In this document: positions 14,114 through 48,136 of the stretch, piece by piece | Layout of the letters: the number at the start of each line of letters is the position of its first letter | Numbering within the stretch: the stretch's first letter is position 1 | Origin: Callaeas wilsoni | Lineage: Eukaryota; Chordata; Aves; Passeriformes; Callaeidae | Direction: 5' to 3' | DNA length: 64,000 nucleotides | Assembly: GCA_013398955.1 (NCBI GenBank) | Contig: VWPU01014023.1 | Coordinates: 1 to 64,000, forward strand | The notes under the pieces: model-generated | The model's input: only the letters and a program-made list of their open reading frames with translations | Database searches by the model: none | Told to the model about the DNA's origin: nothing | Made by a program: the position numbers and the translations under genes

Positions 14114-16270
14114 ATATATGTAATTATAGGTATTGGTGTTTGAGAGAGCTGTCTAGCCAGATGCAAAGACTAAGTATTGAAAACACTGTGCCTCTGCCTG
14201 CTAGAAAGGGGAGGATGTTTATACTCACTGGAATAAGAAATTGGTAGTTCGTGTTTGGGGAAGGGAGTAATTGTCCCACAGTCTCCTTCTGCTGAGCGGA
14301 TTTAATAGCCAACTTCTGTCTTGTCCATCATCTAAAGAAGGATTGGGGCTGAAAGTGTCCAACATCCAAGAGCATAGTGCTGTGTATAAACTGCAGTGTG
14401 TTCAGAGTTTTCTGCAGGTCCTTTTTGGCACCCAGCAAAGGTACAGCTCAGGAGATGAGGTGGCTTTGGTCCTCCGCAGCACCTCTGAGGCCCAGCTCAG
14501 CACCTGTCTGGGTACACGTCTGCACCACGTGGCCATCGCTGCAGGGACTCGAAGTGTCCCCAAGCTTTCGTGCCATTGTGCCAAACATCACCTTATGAGA
14601 CAAGCTCAGGCAAGGCCCCACGCTGCCATTAACACTCAGAGACCCCCAACATGGTATGTTTATTAGGGGTCAGTTAGTTGCTCTCAACACCTGAATACAG
14701 AAAATCAGCCATCTGCAGCAACCTTTCCTTTTCCATCCCCATGGGGGCATGGAGGAGAGGGAAGGGCCTGGGCTGACGTTCACTGGGAAACTCAGACCCT
14801 GCAAGGTCCTCAAGCGCAACTGGTGAAAATGCTGATATTTGGGGCTACTTTTTTCCCCCCGCAGTTCAGGGATTATTTGGCTGTCACTGAATCAAGCTGA
14901 GTGCTAAAGAACTTGCTCTTTTGCAGCTCTCCCTGGCATGGCAAAGTGGTCAGCCCTTTGAGAAAAGCCAGGCCATTAAGTTAAGCACCTCACTTTAGTC
15001 GATGCTTGAACTTTCTGTACCTTTGGGAGGAGATCGATGAGTGCCATGCCCAGGAGGTCAGAGAGCAGCCAGCAGCTGACATGCTGAAGGTCAAACCCAG
15101 CACCAGCTGGCAATGTCAGCCAGGGCTGGGAGTGGTCAGGACCATGCCCAGGACCACGTCACCACCCCAGAGAATTTCAGTTGTTCCTTACAGAGTTCAG
15201 CTACTCACCATCCTGATAACCCAGGGCACAAGTGGGGTTTTTACAAACAACACTTGCAAATGAAAAATTTGCAAAAGCTCCAGCAGTGTCCAGAGACATG
15301 CAGTCGTATCGAGCTACTGCTGCAAATGCAAAAGGAAATGCACCTGAAATTCATAACACGAAAGCAGGTGAGACAGAAAGGTGTGGGATCCTTTGGCACC
15401 AGTGGTCTTCCACTGGGGTCTCCTGTGACTTCTGCCCCACCATCCAGAAAATACCAAGAAGTCTCTGGCCTGTGGGTAAGGTTGATAGAAAGAAAGCATT
15501 GAACACACGGATATTATTCTGCTCAGTGGAGTGAGTTAAAATGTGCGAAAAAACTTCAACATTCTTAGCTTGTTGCAAAAGGATGGACGGGAGAGGAGAA
15601 GCCTTGCCTCCCTGACAAAGCCTGCTCCATTGCTGGATTTTGAAATGAATCAATATAGAAAATGAGTCCGGCAGCCAGATGTCTGCTTTCATCTCTCTGC
15701 TCTGGAACTGGAATAAAGCCCACAAAATCTCCACCAAAAATACCTTCTTTGAAAGCGCTTTGTTAGAGGCTTTGCGACTGCGGGGAACAAAGGCAGCACA
15801 CGCGAGGCTCTGATGCCACCTAAAGGCCGCTTGAATTTCACCTCCCAGAGCCGCTGTTCGACTTCGGGACTCCCAACCACAATTGCAGAGTGTGAACTCT
15901 GGCTCGCCCTCCAGTTCCCAATCATCAGGCTTGGTTTTGTTTGCTTTTAAGCTGATCAAACTTGACGGAAGCTGTCCATGCTGTGTGCTGCTCCACGTGA
16001 AAACCGCTTGGCTGTGTTTGTATGTACTGCTGGCACACGTAAAAAGTACAGCTACTGCACCCCAACATTTCCAAAGGACAAGGCTGTACAAAAATGCAAG
16101 TTTTTTCATGTTGTATCCTGTCAGTCTTTTCTCTTAAAAACCTAAATTACTGCTGGCTTTGCCATTGAGATTACAAACTGTGATGAAGGGCTGAGCAATC
16201 TTTATATTGAGGATGGGCTTTCTACTACTCCCCCAAGAGTCTGTGCAAGTTTGGCCCAGCTGCAAGTCCC

Positions 16271-16314
16271 TGGCAGAGCAGTTCCTGCAGGCTGGCAGAG
16301 CAGTTCCTGCAGGC
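16271..16314. repeat. Perfect 22-bp tandem duplication
   Basis: Two identical 22-bp units, each starting TGGCAGAGCAGTTCCTGCAG, sit head to tail with no mismatch, suggesting a recent slippage duplication. Confidence 0.9.
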
Positions 16315-18286
16315 TGTGTGACAGCCAGCACGCCAGAAGCACCCGTCATCAGTCATCACCGAATGCGTTCCCCAACGCCTTCCCGGTGCTCCCAGCGCGC
16401 TGCCGTGCCCACGGCAACACCCACGGCCAGGCTGGCCATGCTCCAGCTGCCCACACACACACACGACCAGGCAGCTTCTAATCAGTGCTTTTCAGAGCCC
16501 TGCACCTCTTTTAACACCCTGGGTCTTTGAAAGAACAAACACCAACCCACGCAGCAATCCCATGGGCCAGGGGATGTTTTCCTGCCAGTCTGCAGAAAGA
16601 GAGAGAACATCAGCGCTCACGTCAGAAGTTTCCATCAGACCCACGTGCACAGCGTGGGACACCGCGGCCCTTTCTCACTGTCCTTGGCTACTTCGCAGTA
16701 CATCCTGTTTGAGAAGTTTCCATGGGCTGAAATAGTGAAAACTCAACAGTTTTGCAAACTGGATATGTAGAAAATAAAAAATCCTCAACTACTTGCACCA
16801 GAAAGGACAGAAATTTATGCCACGTACTCAACAGTGTATAATGGACTCAACTGGCAAGGCAGGAAAATATTAGTCAAAATGGCATTACAGCCCTAACCAT
16901 GACATTATTCTGTCTCCTTGTGGCATCTAAAGCCTGATACACCTCATTCTGCAGATTCTGCAAAATCTGGTTTGCTATGCAACACTCATCTCCAGAACAG
17001 CTGGAAGTCTGTAAAAAACAACAGCAGGCGATCAGCTGGATGTACAGCTTTATAAACCCTTTTCCTTTTTAATGTTCTTGGGTGGTAGCTTGCATGCAAT
17101 TCCTCACAGCAAACACTGCTTCTCTGTATTGCTTTCTCTTGGGTTAAGCAGCCTAATGACAATCATTATTTCCTATCATGTTAATGATCCATTTTTGAAG
17201 CTCATCTTTCCAAGGGCTCCTACTTCTCAAAACTAAAGTTTTAATGTTTATTATGCCTGTTACAAACATCTACTTTATTTCCATGCCTTGGCTTGCAGAA
17301 CCTCAGATCCTTCGAGTAACACTGTGAAAGAGTAAGATTTAAGTGAAAATGAAGAGTATGATGTGGTTTAATAGACTCTTGGGAATAAAGAGAGCTTAAA
17401 GAAGAAAATTATATACGCCCTTGGCCTTACAGTGGACGTTCCTCCGTGTTGCTACAGTGTCTACTGTCACATTAGTGCAGAACCAAGCAGCCTGTAGATG
17501 CTTCTGGAGACAAGTGATAGTCAGAAAATCACTAAAATCTTGGTCAAGATTTATTTAAAATGCTAAACCAAAATTATCCTACCACATGGGGACTGAGTTC
17601 ATCAAACTGTCACTGGACTCAGAGGGCTGAATTTTGACTTTCTTGTAAACAGAAACAAAAGGCTGATTTGTGGAAGGACAAGGAAAATAAACATTTGTGC
17701 AGTCCTTAAAGACATTTCACAGAGTTGATACAGCTACAAAAACAAAACACGGCAACTTCTGCAGCCTCAGAGGCTCCGACATATACCGTATGTTGGCAGG
17801 GCGTGACACGGATATCTTCAAATAACTTTGCATTAAGCTTTCCCTGTAAGAAAACCTTTGTTTTAGTAATAATAATTTTTTAAAAAAAAGGTAATTTCTG
17901 CAAGCTATTTCCTTGCTCTGTACTTGCTCAGCACTAAAACCACCCCAGTCCCTCATGCTGTCACCTGTGATGCCGTGGTGCTGCAGAGCAGGAGGCAGCC
18001 CAGGATGGGGAAGCACAGACCCCCCTGGGCTCAGAACAACGGCCCCGCCGTTCACCACGGGCCTGTCCTCCTTCCTCTCCAGCATCTGTGACAGAGACAA
18101 AAGCTGCTCAACAGCAAATCAGGTTATTTCCTTGCAGAGCTCTCAGGACAAGCACAAGCAAGAAGCCCTCTCCAGAATAGATTCTTGAGAAGCAAGGTGC
18201 GTAATCAAAGCATCTTCTCTACAAGCATAAGATGTAAGTGCATAAACAAAAGGCTGCTATATGAAATCCATCTATTTAAAATACTG

Positions 18287-18292
18287 TTTATT
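18287..18292 (-). terminator. Polyadenylation signal AATAAA for ADD3
   Basis: This is an exact AATAAA on the minus strand. Cleavage would be expected about 10-30 nt downstream (roughly 18,257-18,277), and a TTTTGTTTATG element lies just beyond. I noticed no other exact AATAAA on this strand between the stop codon and here. Confidence 0.65.
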
Positions 18293-18905
18293 TGTGATTT
18301 AACATTAATTAGCATTACATCTATGAGCAATTTCAGATAACATTTATATATTTTCCACAGGACACAAGAGTTGGCTGGCTCATTCTTTATGCCAAAGCAA
18401 GTAAATAGAGGCATTAGCAAAAGGTGCAAATAGTTCACGGTTGCATTTTAAAAAATATTTATGCACATTGCATTCATTTAGATATATTTTTAAAAAAGTT
18501 ATGAAAAGCGTAGTTCACAGGTTACTGTTTCTACATATGTTGTAATACAACACAAATAATGTAGAACATAAAAAACAAAGTAAGCAACTGAAAGTTTCCA
18601 CTATGATTAAAAACACTGATTCCAGTATTTAGTGACAGCTAGAAAATTGTTTCCAGGATCCATTCCAACATTGCATTATCACACTTACACGGTCAAAGCT
18701 AACCAGCCCCGAACATGCTATAATCAACATTTTTGCATGCCAAACCACTCTCCAGCCATATTTAACAATTATATATTGTATAATATTTCAACTGGTAATT
18801 TGGGAATCACATGGATCTTAAAGATGTACTTCCTATTGCGATGACTGATTTACAGACATTTGACACAGCGAAGAAACCCCTATGTTAATTTCTATGTTTA
18901 GTTTG

Positions 18906-18913
18906 TATTTACA
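18906..18913 (-). promoter_or_regulatory. Pumilio-type response element in the ADD3 3'UTR
   Basis: The minus strand reads TGTAAATA, an exact match to the PUF consensus UGUANAUA. It lies in the distal third of the inferred 3'UTR in an AT-rich, probably accessible setting. One 8-mer with one free base in about 2 kb of AT-rich DNA can arise by chance. Confidence 0.4.
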
Positions 18914-19435
18914 ATACAGTAAAAGTACTAAAATGACAATACAAGTAAAAATGAGTAAGTGGCAGTACCACCCTTACCCATGGCACTAGGCTCTGATTTG
19001 CTCTGGGTTCATCCAAAGGACAACACAGATTCACGAGACCCTTTTACAATTTGAATGAAACTGAAGAAAAAACCCAAAGTGTTGCACTCTGCATGAATCC
19101 ATACAAATTATTTAAAACATCTAATATGGAAATGTCACTCTGCTGATTTAATAAAAATATCCCGCAATCATATATTTAAAAAAAATAATCACCGAACTTT
19201 TACTTTCTTTGTCTCCTCCTATTTCCCTACTATTTCACTTTCCCTTTTAACATTTTTGTTTCCTTCATTTGGTTATGTTAAGAGACTATTTTTCTTCATT
19301 CATTAGCAATATCATGAGAGAGAAAAAGAACAACCCACAAGTAATTTTTAAACATGAATCCAGTTCAATTTTATATGCTTTTATCCTTTGATTTTGAAGT
19401 CCCTGGATTCCTGAATTATATTTAAGTATACTCTA

Positions 19436-19479
19436 AACCAAGCATTCTTAAATACACTCTAACTATTAAATGCTTGGTT
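19436..19479 (-). other. Potential stem-loop in the ADD3 3'UTR (11-bp perfect arms, 22-nt loop)
   Basis: AACCAAGCATT at 19436-19446 is the exact reverse complement of AATGCTTGGTT at 19469-19479. In the transcript this would form an uninterrupted 11-bp hairpin. It is too short for a typical pre-miRNA unless loop bases also pair. Confidence 0.5.
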
Positions 19480-20357
19480 CACATGCTTATAATTCCTTTA
19501 TACTGAATGGTATACAAACATTTGAACATATAAAATCTTCTTTTTGTTTTGCCAGTTAAACTAAATTATCAATGTTAAGTGTATAAAATCCCCCTTCTTG
19601 AAAAATAAGGGTTTCCCCCACCCCAACTGATAGAATAAAAAAGAAGTCTTCAAAAATTATATTTCACTAAAATGAAATATTTGGCAAAAAAGTTATTGAA
19701 TAATGGAATTCTTTAGACATTTTGTATAATTCCAAATAAACTTTCTCTTGCACAGTTTTTCCCCTAGTATTATGTGCCAGTGTATAATATTTCTATATGA
19801 GCTAATCTTAAAAAAGATGTAAAGGTGTGCTGTTAATATGTACCCACTCAAACAGGGGTACAGAAACATAAAATATATGGTCAAAAACCACAATACAAAA
19901 ATGTATGATCTGGTTTCCAAATGAGACAGCAGTTTTAAAAAGTCATATGGTCACTCAAGAGTAACTTTAATAAAGACTTTAACTGTACTGAAGATTTTAA
20001 GGTCTGCAAAATACTCCAAGCAGAACTTGCTGCTGCATACTGTGATGGTATTTGACCTTGCTATGATGGTAATTGAGCACCTGCCAGTGTAGTTCTACAT
20101 GAAACTAATCAATGTTTCCAACCTTCATAGCAATTCTGGACACAGCTAAGTGAGAGATGAATTAATTTGCAATTAACATGAAAGGTTTTTTTTGTTTGCT
20201 TGTTTGTCTCTTTGTTTGGTTTCTTTAAAGCAAAACCTCTTCCAGTTTCTACTTGTTTAGGTTAAAAGTCCAGTTACTGCACACCCCTAACACTACGCTG
20301 TTAATGGTCAACTTAAATGTTTAAAATGTGCAATGTCTCCTCACAACAGAACTGCAC

Positions 20358-42987
<22,630 letters not shown>

Positions 42988-45900
42988 CTGAAACAAACGG
43001 AAAACAGGCAACAACGTTAGCTCAAAGGAGGGCAGTGCATATAACTTCCAAGTCTGGACACAACTAATGTTCCTTCTTATCTCTGCAGATCATCTGAAAT
43101 GAAAGGAGAACAAGTGAATAACTATCACAATCAGAAAATTTAGGAAAAATTCTAGAAAAATGTTTCAAAACCAGTAGTAAGTTCTCTGATAGTGCATGAC
43201 CATCTCTATTCAAGGTAAAATAAAAACCAAAAAGCATACAATTAGGAACGACATTTGAAATGACCATTGTACATTTTATGACAAACTTTCCTCTATCATT
43301 TTACACTACACTTACCACCTCCCAAGGTTTTTATATAGCTCTCCTTTCTGAGCTGTTCAAGCAAACACCCAGAAGACAAGGCCTGTTTAGTATCTGCTCA
43401 GAGCTCATCTCTCAACCTGAATGAAGAAATTCCTCAATTACAGCATTTTTAAAGCATCTTGTAACCCCAGCTTAAAGACAAGGCTTCAAGACACTCAAAG
43501 ACCACCAGGGAATTTCCACAGAGCTCCAGATGGTGCCTGCTCTCTCATGAGATATTTGGAGACACTGAGGGAACTGCAGAGAAGGTTGTATGTTGGTTTA
43601 CACAGCATTGAGGCCACATCCATGGCAAACAGCTGAGCTTTAGCTTTTCTCCTTTTGTGTGCAATTGTAGGCAAAGATTCTCACTGAAGCTCATTAGATT
43701 CAGAAAAGAAAAAACCCAACAAAAACACTTTCATGTCTTGGTAGAAAGCTTGAAAATCTCATTACAAAATCTGATAAGCATTTGTAAACACAAACAGAAC
43801 TGGATCAAAAGCAAAGAAGCAGACACCTGAATTTTAATACAAAGAATCAGGCTCAAAAGCACACTGAGTAACACCATTCCTCAAAAGCTACTGAAGAGGG
43901 ACACTTTCTCAGGTTTGAGGAACAAAGAGAAGCAGGATTTGAAGGACGAGATAGTGTATTATGAAAATACATTTCAACATGCAAATATCTACAGACAATA
44001 ATATATTTAATATAAAAATATTTGCATGCAAAAATATTTGGTATGTAAATTCACATCTTCAGAGGAAAAAAGCTCAAGTCAAGCAGTGTTAAACAGCATG
44101 GTTTGACATTCTGGTATCAGTGGATCAAGGTGTCCTTGCTCTGTGGCACAGTTCACCCATCCCTCCTGTGTGTCACTGCAGTTTTCCTTTTGGGGTATTC
44201 TGTGAACCGTGAGCCACCGTGGAGCAACCAAACTGCTTCCACTATAATCTCACCTATTCCCAGGTGAAAACTGGGAACTCCTGTTAAAACCAGCTTCGGC
44301 AGCCCAAGTCCTCCTCCTGCTTGCAGCAAGTCCTTTCAGTCCTTGTGCTGCACCCTCTGCTGCACAGCCACGCCACGGCCCAGGCTGGCAGGAGGATGCA
44401 AATTGGTTTTCAGCCAGTTTCCCACAATGATTCCCAAATGGCTTTGCTGATATACTGCAAGGGAGAGCAGAAGGATGAAATCCTGGGGCAATGCAGTCCT
44501 GTAACCATGTATGAAACTCCAGATAGAAACCACCTACAGAGCTGGGAAAGCATTACCAGGTAAGAGCCAAGAAAACCACATCTATGACTTTTTGTATATT
44601 ACAGATTATGATAAAATTTGAGATTGAGATAAAATACAACAGTTACTACAGGTTTAATTGGTTTTGTTCTTTCTGCCATTTTTTTTTTCCAGAGAGAGAG
44701 ACAAAGAAAACATCATCTGGGATGCAACATTATCCAGCTGCACACACAGAGCTCCCAGGAGGCACCTGACATGCTGGATGAATATACCATGTTCTGGGAT
44801 GTATAATTCACATCCTGGAGACAAGCTCCATGAACTCTGATGGCTTCATTCCAGAGGCTGTGGAAACACATTGGTGAGTTTTGCATTTGTTGCTCGGGTG
44901 CAGCAGGAGTTCATTCAGCATTTGCTGACTGACGGCTGGAAAGGCTCTGTGTGTGTGTGTGTGATCAGTTTGGGGGTGCTGGGGAGAAAACGAGGACCTT
45001 GCTTCAAGGAAGTGAGAGTCCGGGAAAAATCTGGTAGAAGTATAAAAAGAGTCTGAGCTTTTTCTAAAGAATTAACTCTTGGGATGCTGTGTGGGGATCT
45101 GATCACCACTCAGCTTAGAAAAAATAGCCATATAAATGTAACCATGTATTATACCTCCCCTCCTCCACCTTGTGTATACCTTCCCTTCCCCCCCCGCCCA
45201 AAATGGTGAGGTTTAAGAAGAAAATGAAAAAAAAGCATCAGGAGAAAACATAAGACCATGAGATTACTGGCTAAATGCCATAAGGTATGAAGAGCACGAG
45301 ACCAGACCTGTCAGCCTCCACTGCTCTCCATCTGTGGTGGGGTGAGAACCTCCACCTGAGCCAGAACAGACACCTTCCAGCACCTGCAGCTAACTAAAAG
45401 CAGTCTAGAAATGCAGATAGCAAGAACCCTGCTTGAACTGGGGACCAGCTGTGACTCCTGCTCTTTCCCTTCCCAAGAATTGCCTTATTTGACGGTTTTT
45501 TTCCCTAAAATGCTCCTGAATCTTGTTAACCCCAAGTAGGAGACTTCCTCAGCTGCTGATCAACTCAGTTGGCTGGATCAACCACACGTATGTCTGAACT
45601 TCAAAATACGTTTGTTGTTATTATTATAGGTTTATAGGACATAGTTCAAGTCCATTACTTTATAATTCATTCTTCAGTGATAGAAAAGCCCATTCATCTG
45701 TAAAAATGGCACAAATGTGACTAGCAAAACCCAAAATCCACAAAAGAGATTTTTCTAATTGCCTTGGACTTTAGCTTTTCCTTTTTCCTTTCAGCCTCGT
45801 TTGTTACCTCTAGCCATTAAGATTACAACATTGAAGTCCTTGTAGTACAAAACCCCTCCATTACTGAACATAATATGGGTGTTGGGTCCAGTTGTTCTTA

Positions 45901-46185
45901 TTAGGTCTGGTTCAATGCCTGCTCTGTTGGGCCCAGGCTGACTCTCACATAACCCCTACTGCTTCCTGGAAAATTATCAAACAAATCAACCATTCTTTTA
46001 TTATTTATTTGCATCTTCTATTTTTTTTTTTTTAAAGGAGAACATTTGTTAAAAATGCCATCAGCTCTAGGGGTCCAAAAAATCAGTATCTCCTCCTCAG
46101 CATAGAACCAGCAATAACACAAGAATATTTACAGAAAATCCAGATCTCAGCATCCAGGAATTGTGATAGAGGATCCTTTCCCCTA

Positions 46186-46235
46186 TTTTTTTTTTTTTTG
46201 GGGGGGGGGGGGGTGTGTGTGTGTGTGTGTGTGTG
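46186..46235. repeat. Compound simple repeat: T14, G14, (TG)n
   Basis: A run of 14 T is followed directly by 14 G and then about eleven TG units, 50 bp in all. Such tracts are length-unstable and error-prone in sequencing, so the exact count is uncertain. Confidence 0.9.
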
Positions 46236-47479
46236 CATCTGACTTGTGCCTAGAGAAGAAATCAGCTTTGCTGCAAGGCTACTTTTGGCTTCCACCCCCT
46301 CCAATGATGTTTATGAATTAAAGAAAGTGAGGTACCACCTTCCTGAACAGTACTAGCTAACATTTCTTGTGCATGCTCCAGAGTGGTTGCAGAGACTGAG
46401 GCACAGAGACCCTATAGCAACAAGACACTATATCTAGACTGGTCAGAAAGGACAAACAGACACAGGGCAATCAAACATGAACTCAGATCTGATTCTATCC
46501 TGGTGAGAGCCATCACTCCTCCTCTGCTGAGGCACACCTTTTAACCCACATTTTGACCTACCATGCACATGCTGACATGCTAAAAAGAGATTCAAAGCAT
46601 AAAGAAGAGCAGTTTTCCCACACATGGTTCAACTGCTTCAATGTAGGGCCAAAGAAACTAAGAAGAGAAAGTCATAATGGATAAATTTTTGTTACACAGA
46701 ATCCTCATCTCCGCTGAAAAAACTTTTAAGGACCTGTAAAACAAAAAGGCTCACAAGGCCTTGCTACAACGTAACTTGTTAATCTAACTCCAGTTCCCCC
46801 TCCTAGTTCCGCCCTACTGGGTCATGCTGAACTGAATTCTGATACAAAAGAAAACAGGTCGTGTCCTCCCGTGCTTTGATGCCTTATATAGCTCATGGGT
46901 TTGGCTTCCATATCCTGTTCTGTATTTTTTACCTGTATCTGGGCTACAGAGAAAAAGTAGAACACACCCCCCTGACAGGAAGCAGTGTATCTCTCTACTT
47001 AGGAGTAAGTTTTACTTAATGAAAGCTTCAATTTATTCCAGGAACTTGGAACTGTTGATTTTAGGTTGCAACATTACATCCTGAGCATCCCCCATCTGAC
47101 ACTTTGTAAAGTCTAAGTAACCTGACGTGCTGCTTTTGTTGCAATAACAATTTTCAATGTCAAATCACAAAAACAGCTTAAAAATAATAATGAGGTCAGA
47201 GAAATAAGAAGTACTAAAGTAAAACAAAAGTGCAAGAGACCAAATGCAAGGAAAATTTATATTGAGAAAGAACCTCCCAGAAAGTACTGACTTGATTTAT
47301 TTATATCTTTCATAATGTACTGAAAGTATATAAAAATAAATACCACCAGACAGAGTAAGAGAAAAGGGACCAAATTATTAGATCACCTAGCAACAGAAGA
47401 TTAACCTACCTTTTATGCAGATCTTTTCTGGCTGGTTTCAGACATCTCCATTTTCCCTATGCAGTGCAATCCATCTTAC

Positions 47480-47660
47480 TGAGAGCTGCCAGCCCTGCAG
47501 CCCCGCGGTGTGCGCAGGGCATCATGAACCGGTGTGACGGACTGGGGGTCCGAGCGCTGCAGCCGGACTACCCCGCACGCGAGCGGCTCCCTTCGCACGA
47601 GCACGCTGAGCTGTTCTGCTCCCGCGACTTCTCGCCCGCTTGTTTTTAAGGAACAGTCTG
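47480..47660 (-). promoter_or_regulatory. CpG-dense patch with a downstream splice donor: candidate alternative ADD3 promoter and noncoding first exon
   Basis: By hand count about 19 CpGs fall in roughly 145 bp (47,500-47,645) inside an AT-rich, CpG-poor intron. On the minus strand a consensus-like donor, GTAAGATGG, starts at 47479, so an exon could end at 47480 and splice to exon 2 at 42987. A TTAAAAA element lies at about 47,645-47,651 on the upstream side. ADD3 genes are known to use several noncoding first exons. The assignment is inference. Confidence 0.5.
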
Positions 47661-48108
47661 CTCTTTCTCCCCCCCTCAGCCCCCCCTGCAATATCTTGTC
47701 TGCCAGGAGACTTGTTGGAAGCAAACTGGGCGTCTCTTGATCTCAGTTCCAGCCTCCCTATGAAACAGGTTCCAGTCTGAATCAAAGCCTTGGCTTTAGC
47801 AAACACCATCAGCTACGTACGTCAGCTGGCAGCAACACACACACTTCAGGAATATGAGGGAATGCTTGAGAGGGTCGGGGAAATATGCAGGAGAATATGG
47901 ACTGAGAAGAGGGTCACCAATGCTATTTTCTGGCACTGGAAAGTCAACTGTTCATCCTCCCTCCTACACATTTCGGTAATGACATAGAAATGAATAATTG
48001 CAACTCCATTAATGCAAAAAAACTTGGATGAACACCTTAAAATTAAATTAATTCTGAAATTCACCTGACGAGGACATCAATACCACAAATATCTAAGTTG
48101 AAAGATTT

Positions 48109-48136
48109 TCTTTTTTCTTTTTTTTTTTTTTTTTTT
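48109..48136. repeat. T-rich homopolymer tract
   Basis: Runs of T interrupted by a single C, ending in a long uninterrupted T run. No retroposon body is obvious next to it. Confidence 0.8.

Larger units (their letters stand above)
141..18259. other. Intergenic region downstream of ADD3 with no recognisable gene
   Basis: The first ~16.5 kb is GC-richer with many short chance open frames on both strands; none resembles a known protein or chains through good splice sites into one. It contains a 41-bp tandem duplication (7903-7984), a CR1 fragment (about 13,422-13,500), a short AT inverted repeat (14,092-14,113), a 22-bp tandem duplication (16,271-16,314) and a short CA run near 16,451. From about 16.5 kb composition turns AT-rich and I see nothing further. 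Conserved enhancers may be present but cannot be seen from one sequence. Confidence 0.6.
18260..20357 (-). other. ADD3: ADD3 3' untranslated region (inferred extent)
   Basis: About 2.1 kb of AT-rich sequence follows the stop codon with no further conserved coding frame. It ends near a canonical AATAAA (18292-18287 on the minus strand) followed by a T/G-rich stretch at 18252-18241, as expected around a cleavage site. The length is similar to what I recall for mammalian ADD3. ATTAAA variants further in could give shorter forms. The exact end is inferred. Confidence 0.7.

Noticed and set aside
1..16000. MXI1 coding exons (expected neighbour of ADD3)
   Set aside because: No frame resembling the MXI1 N-terminus or bHLH-zipper was seen on either strand; if present the gene lies beyond the left edge.
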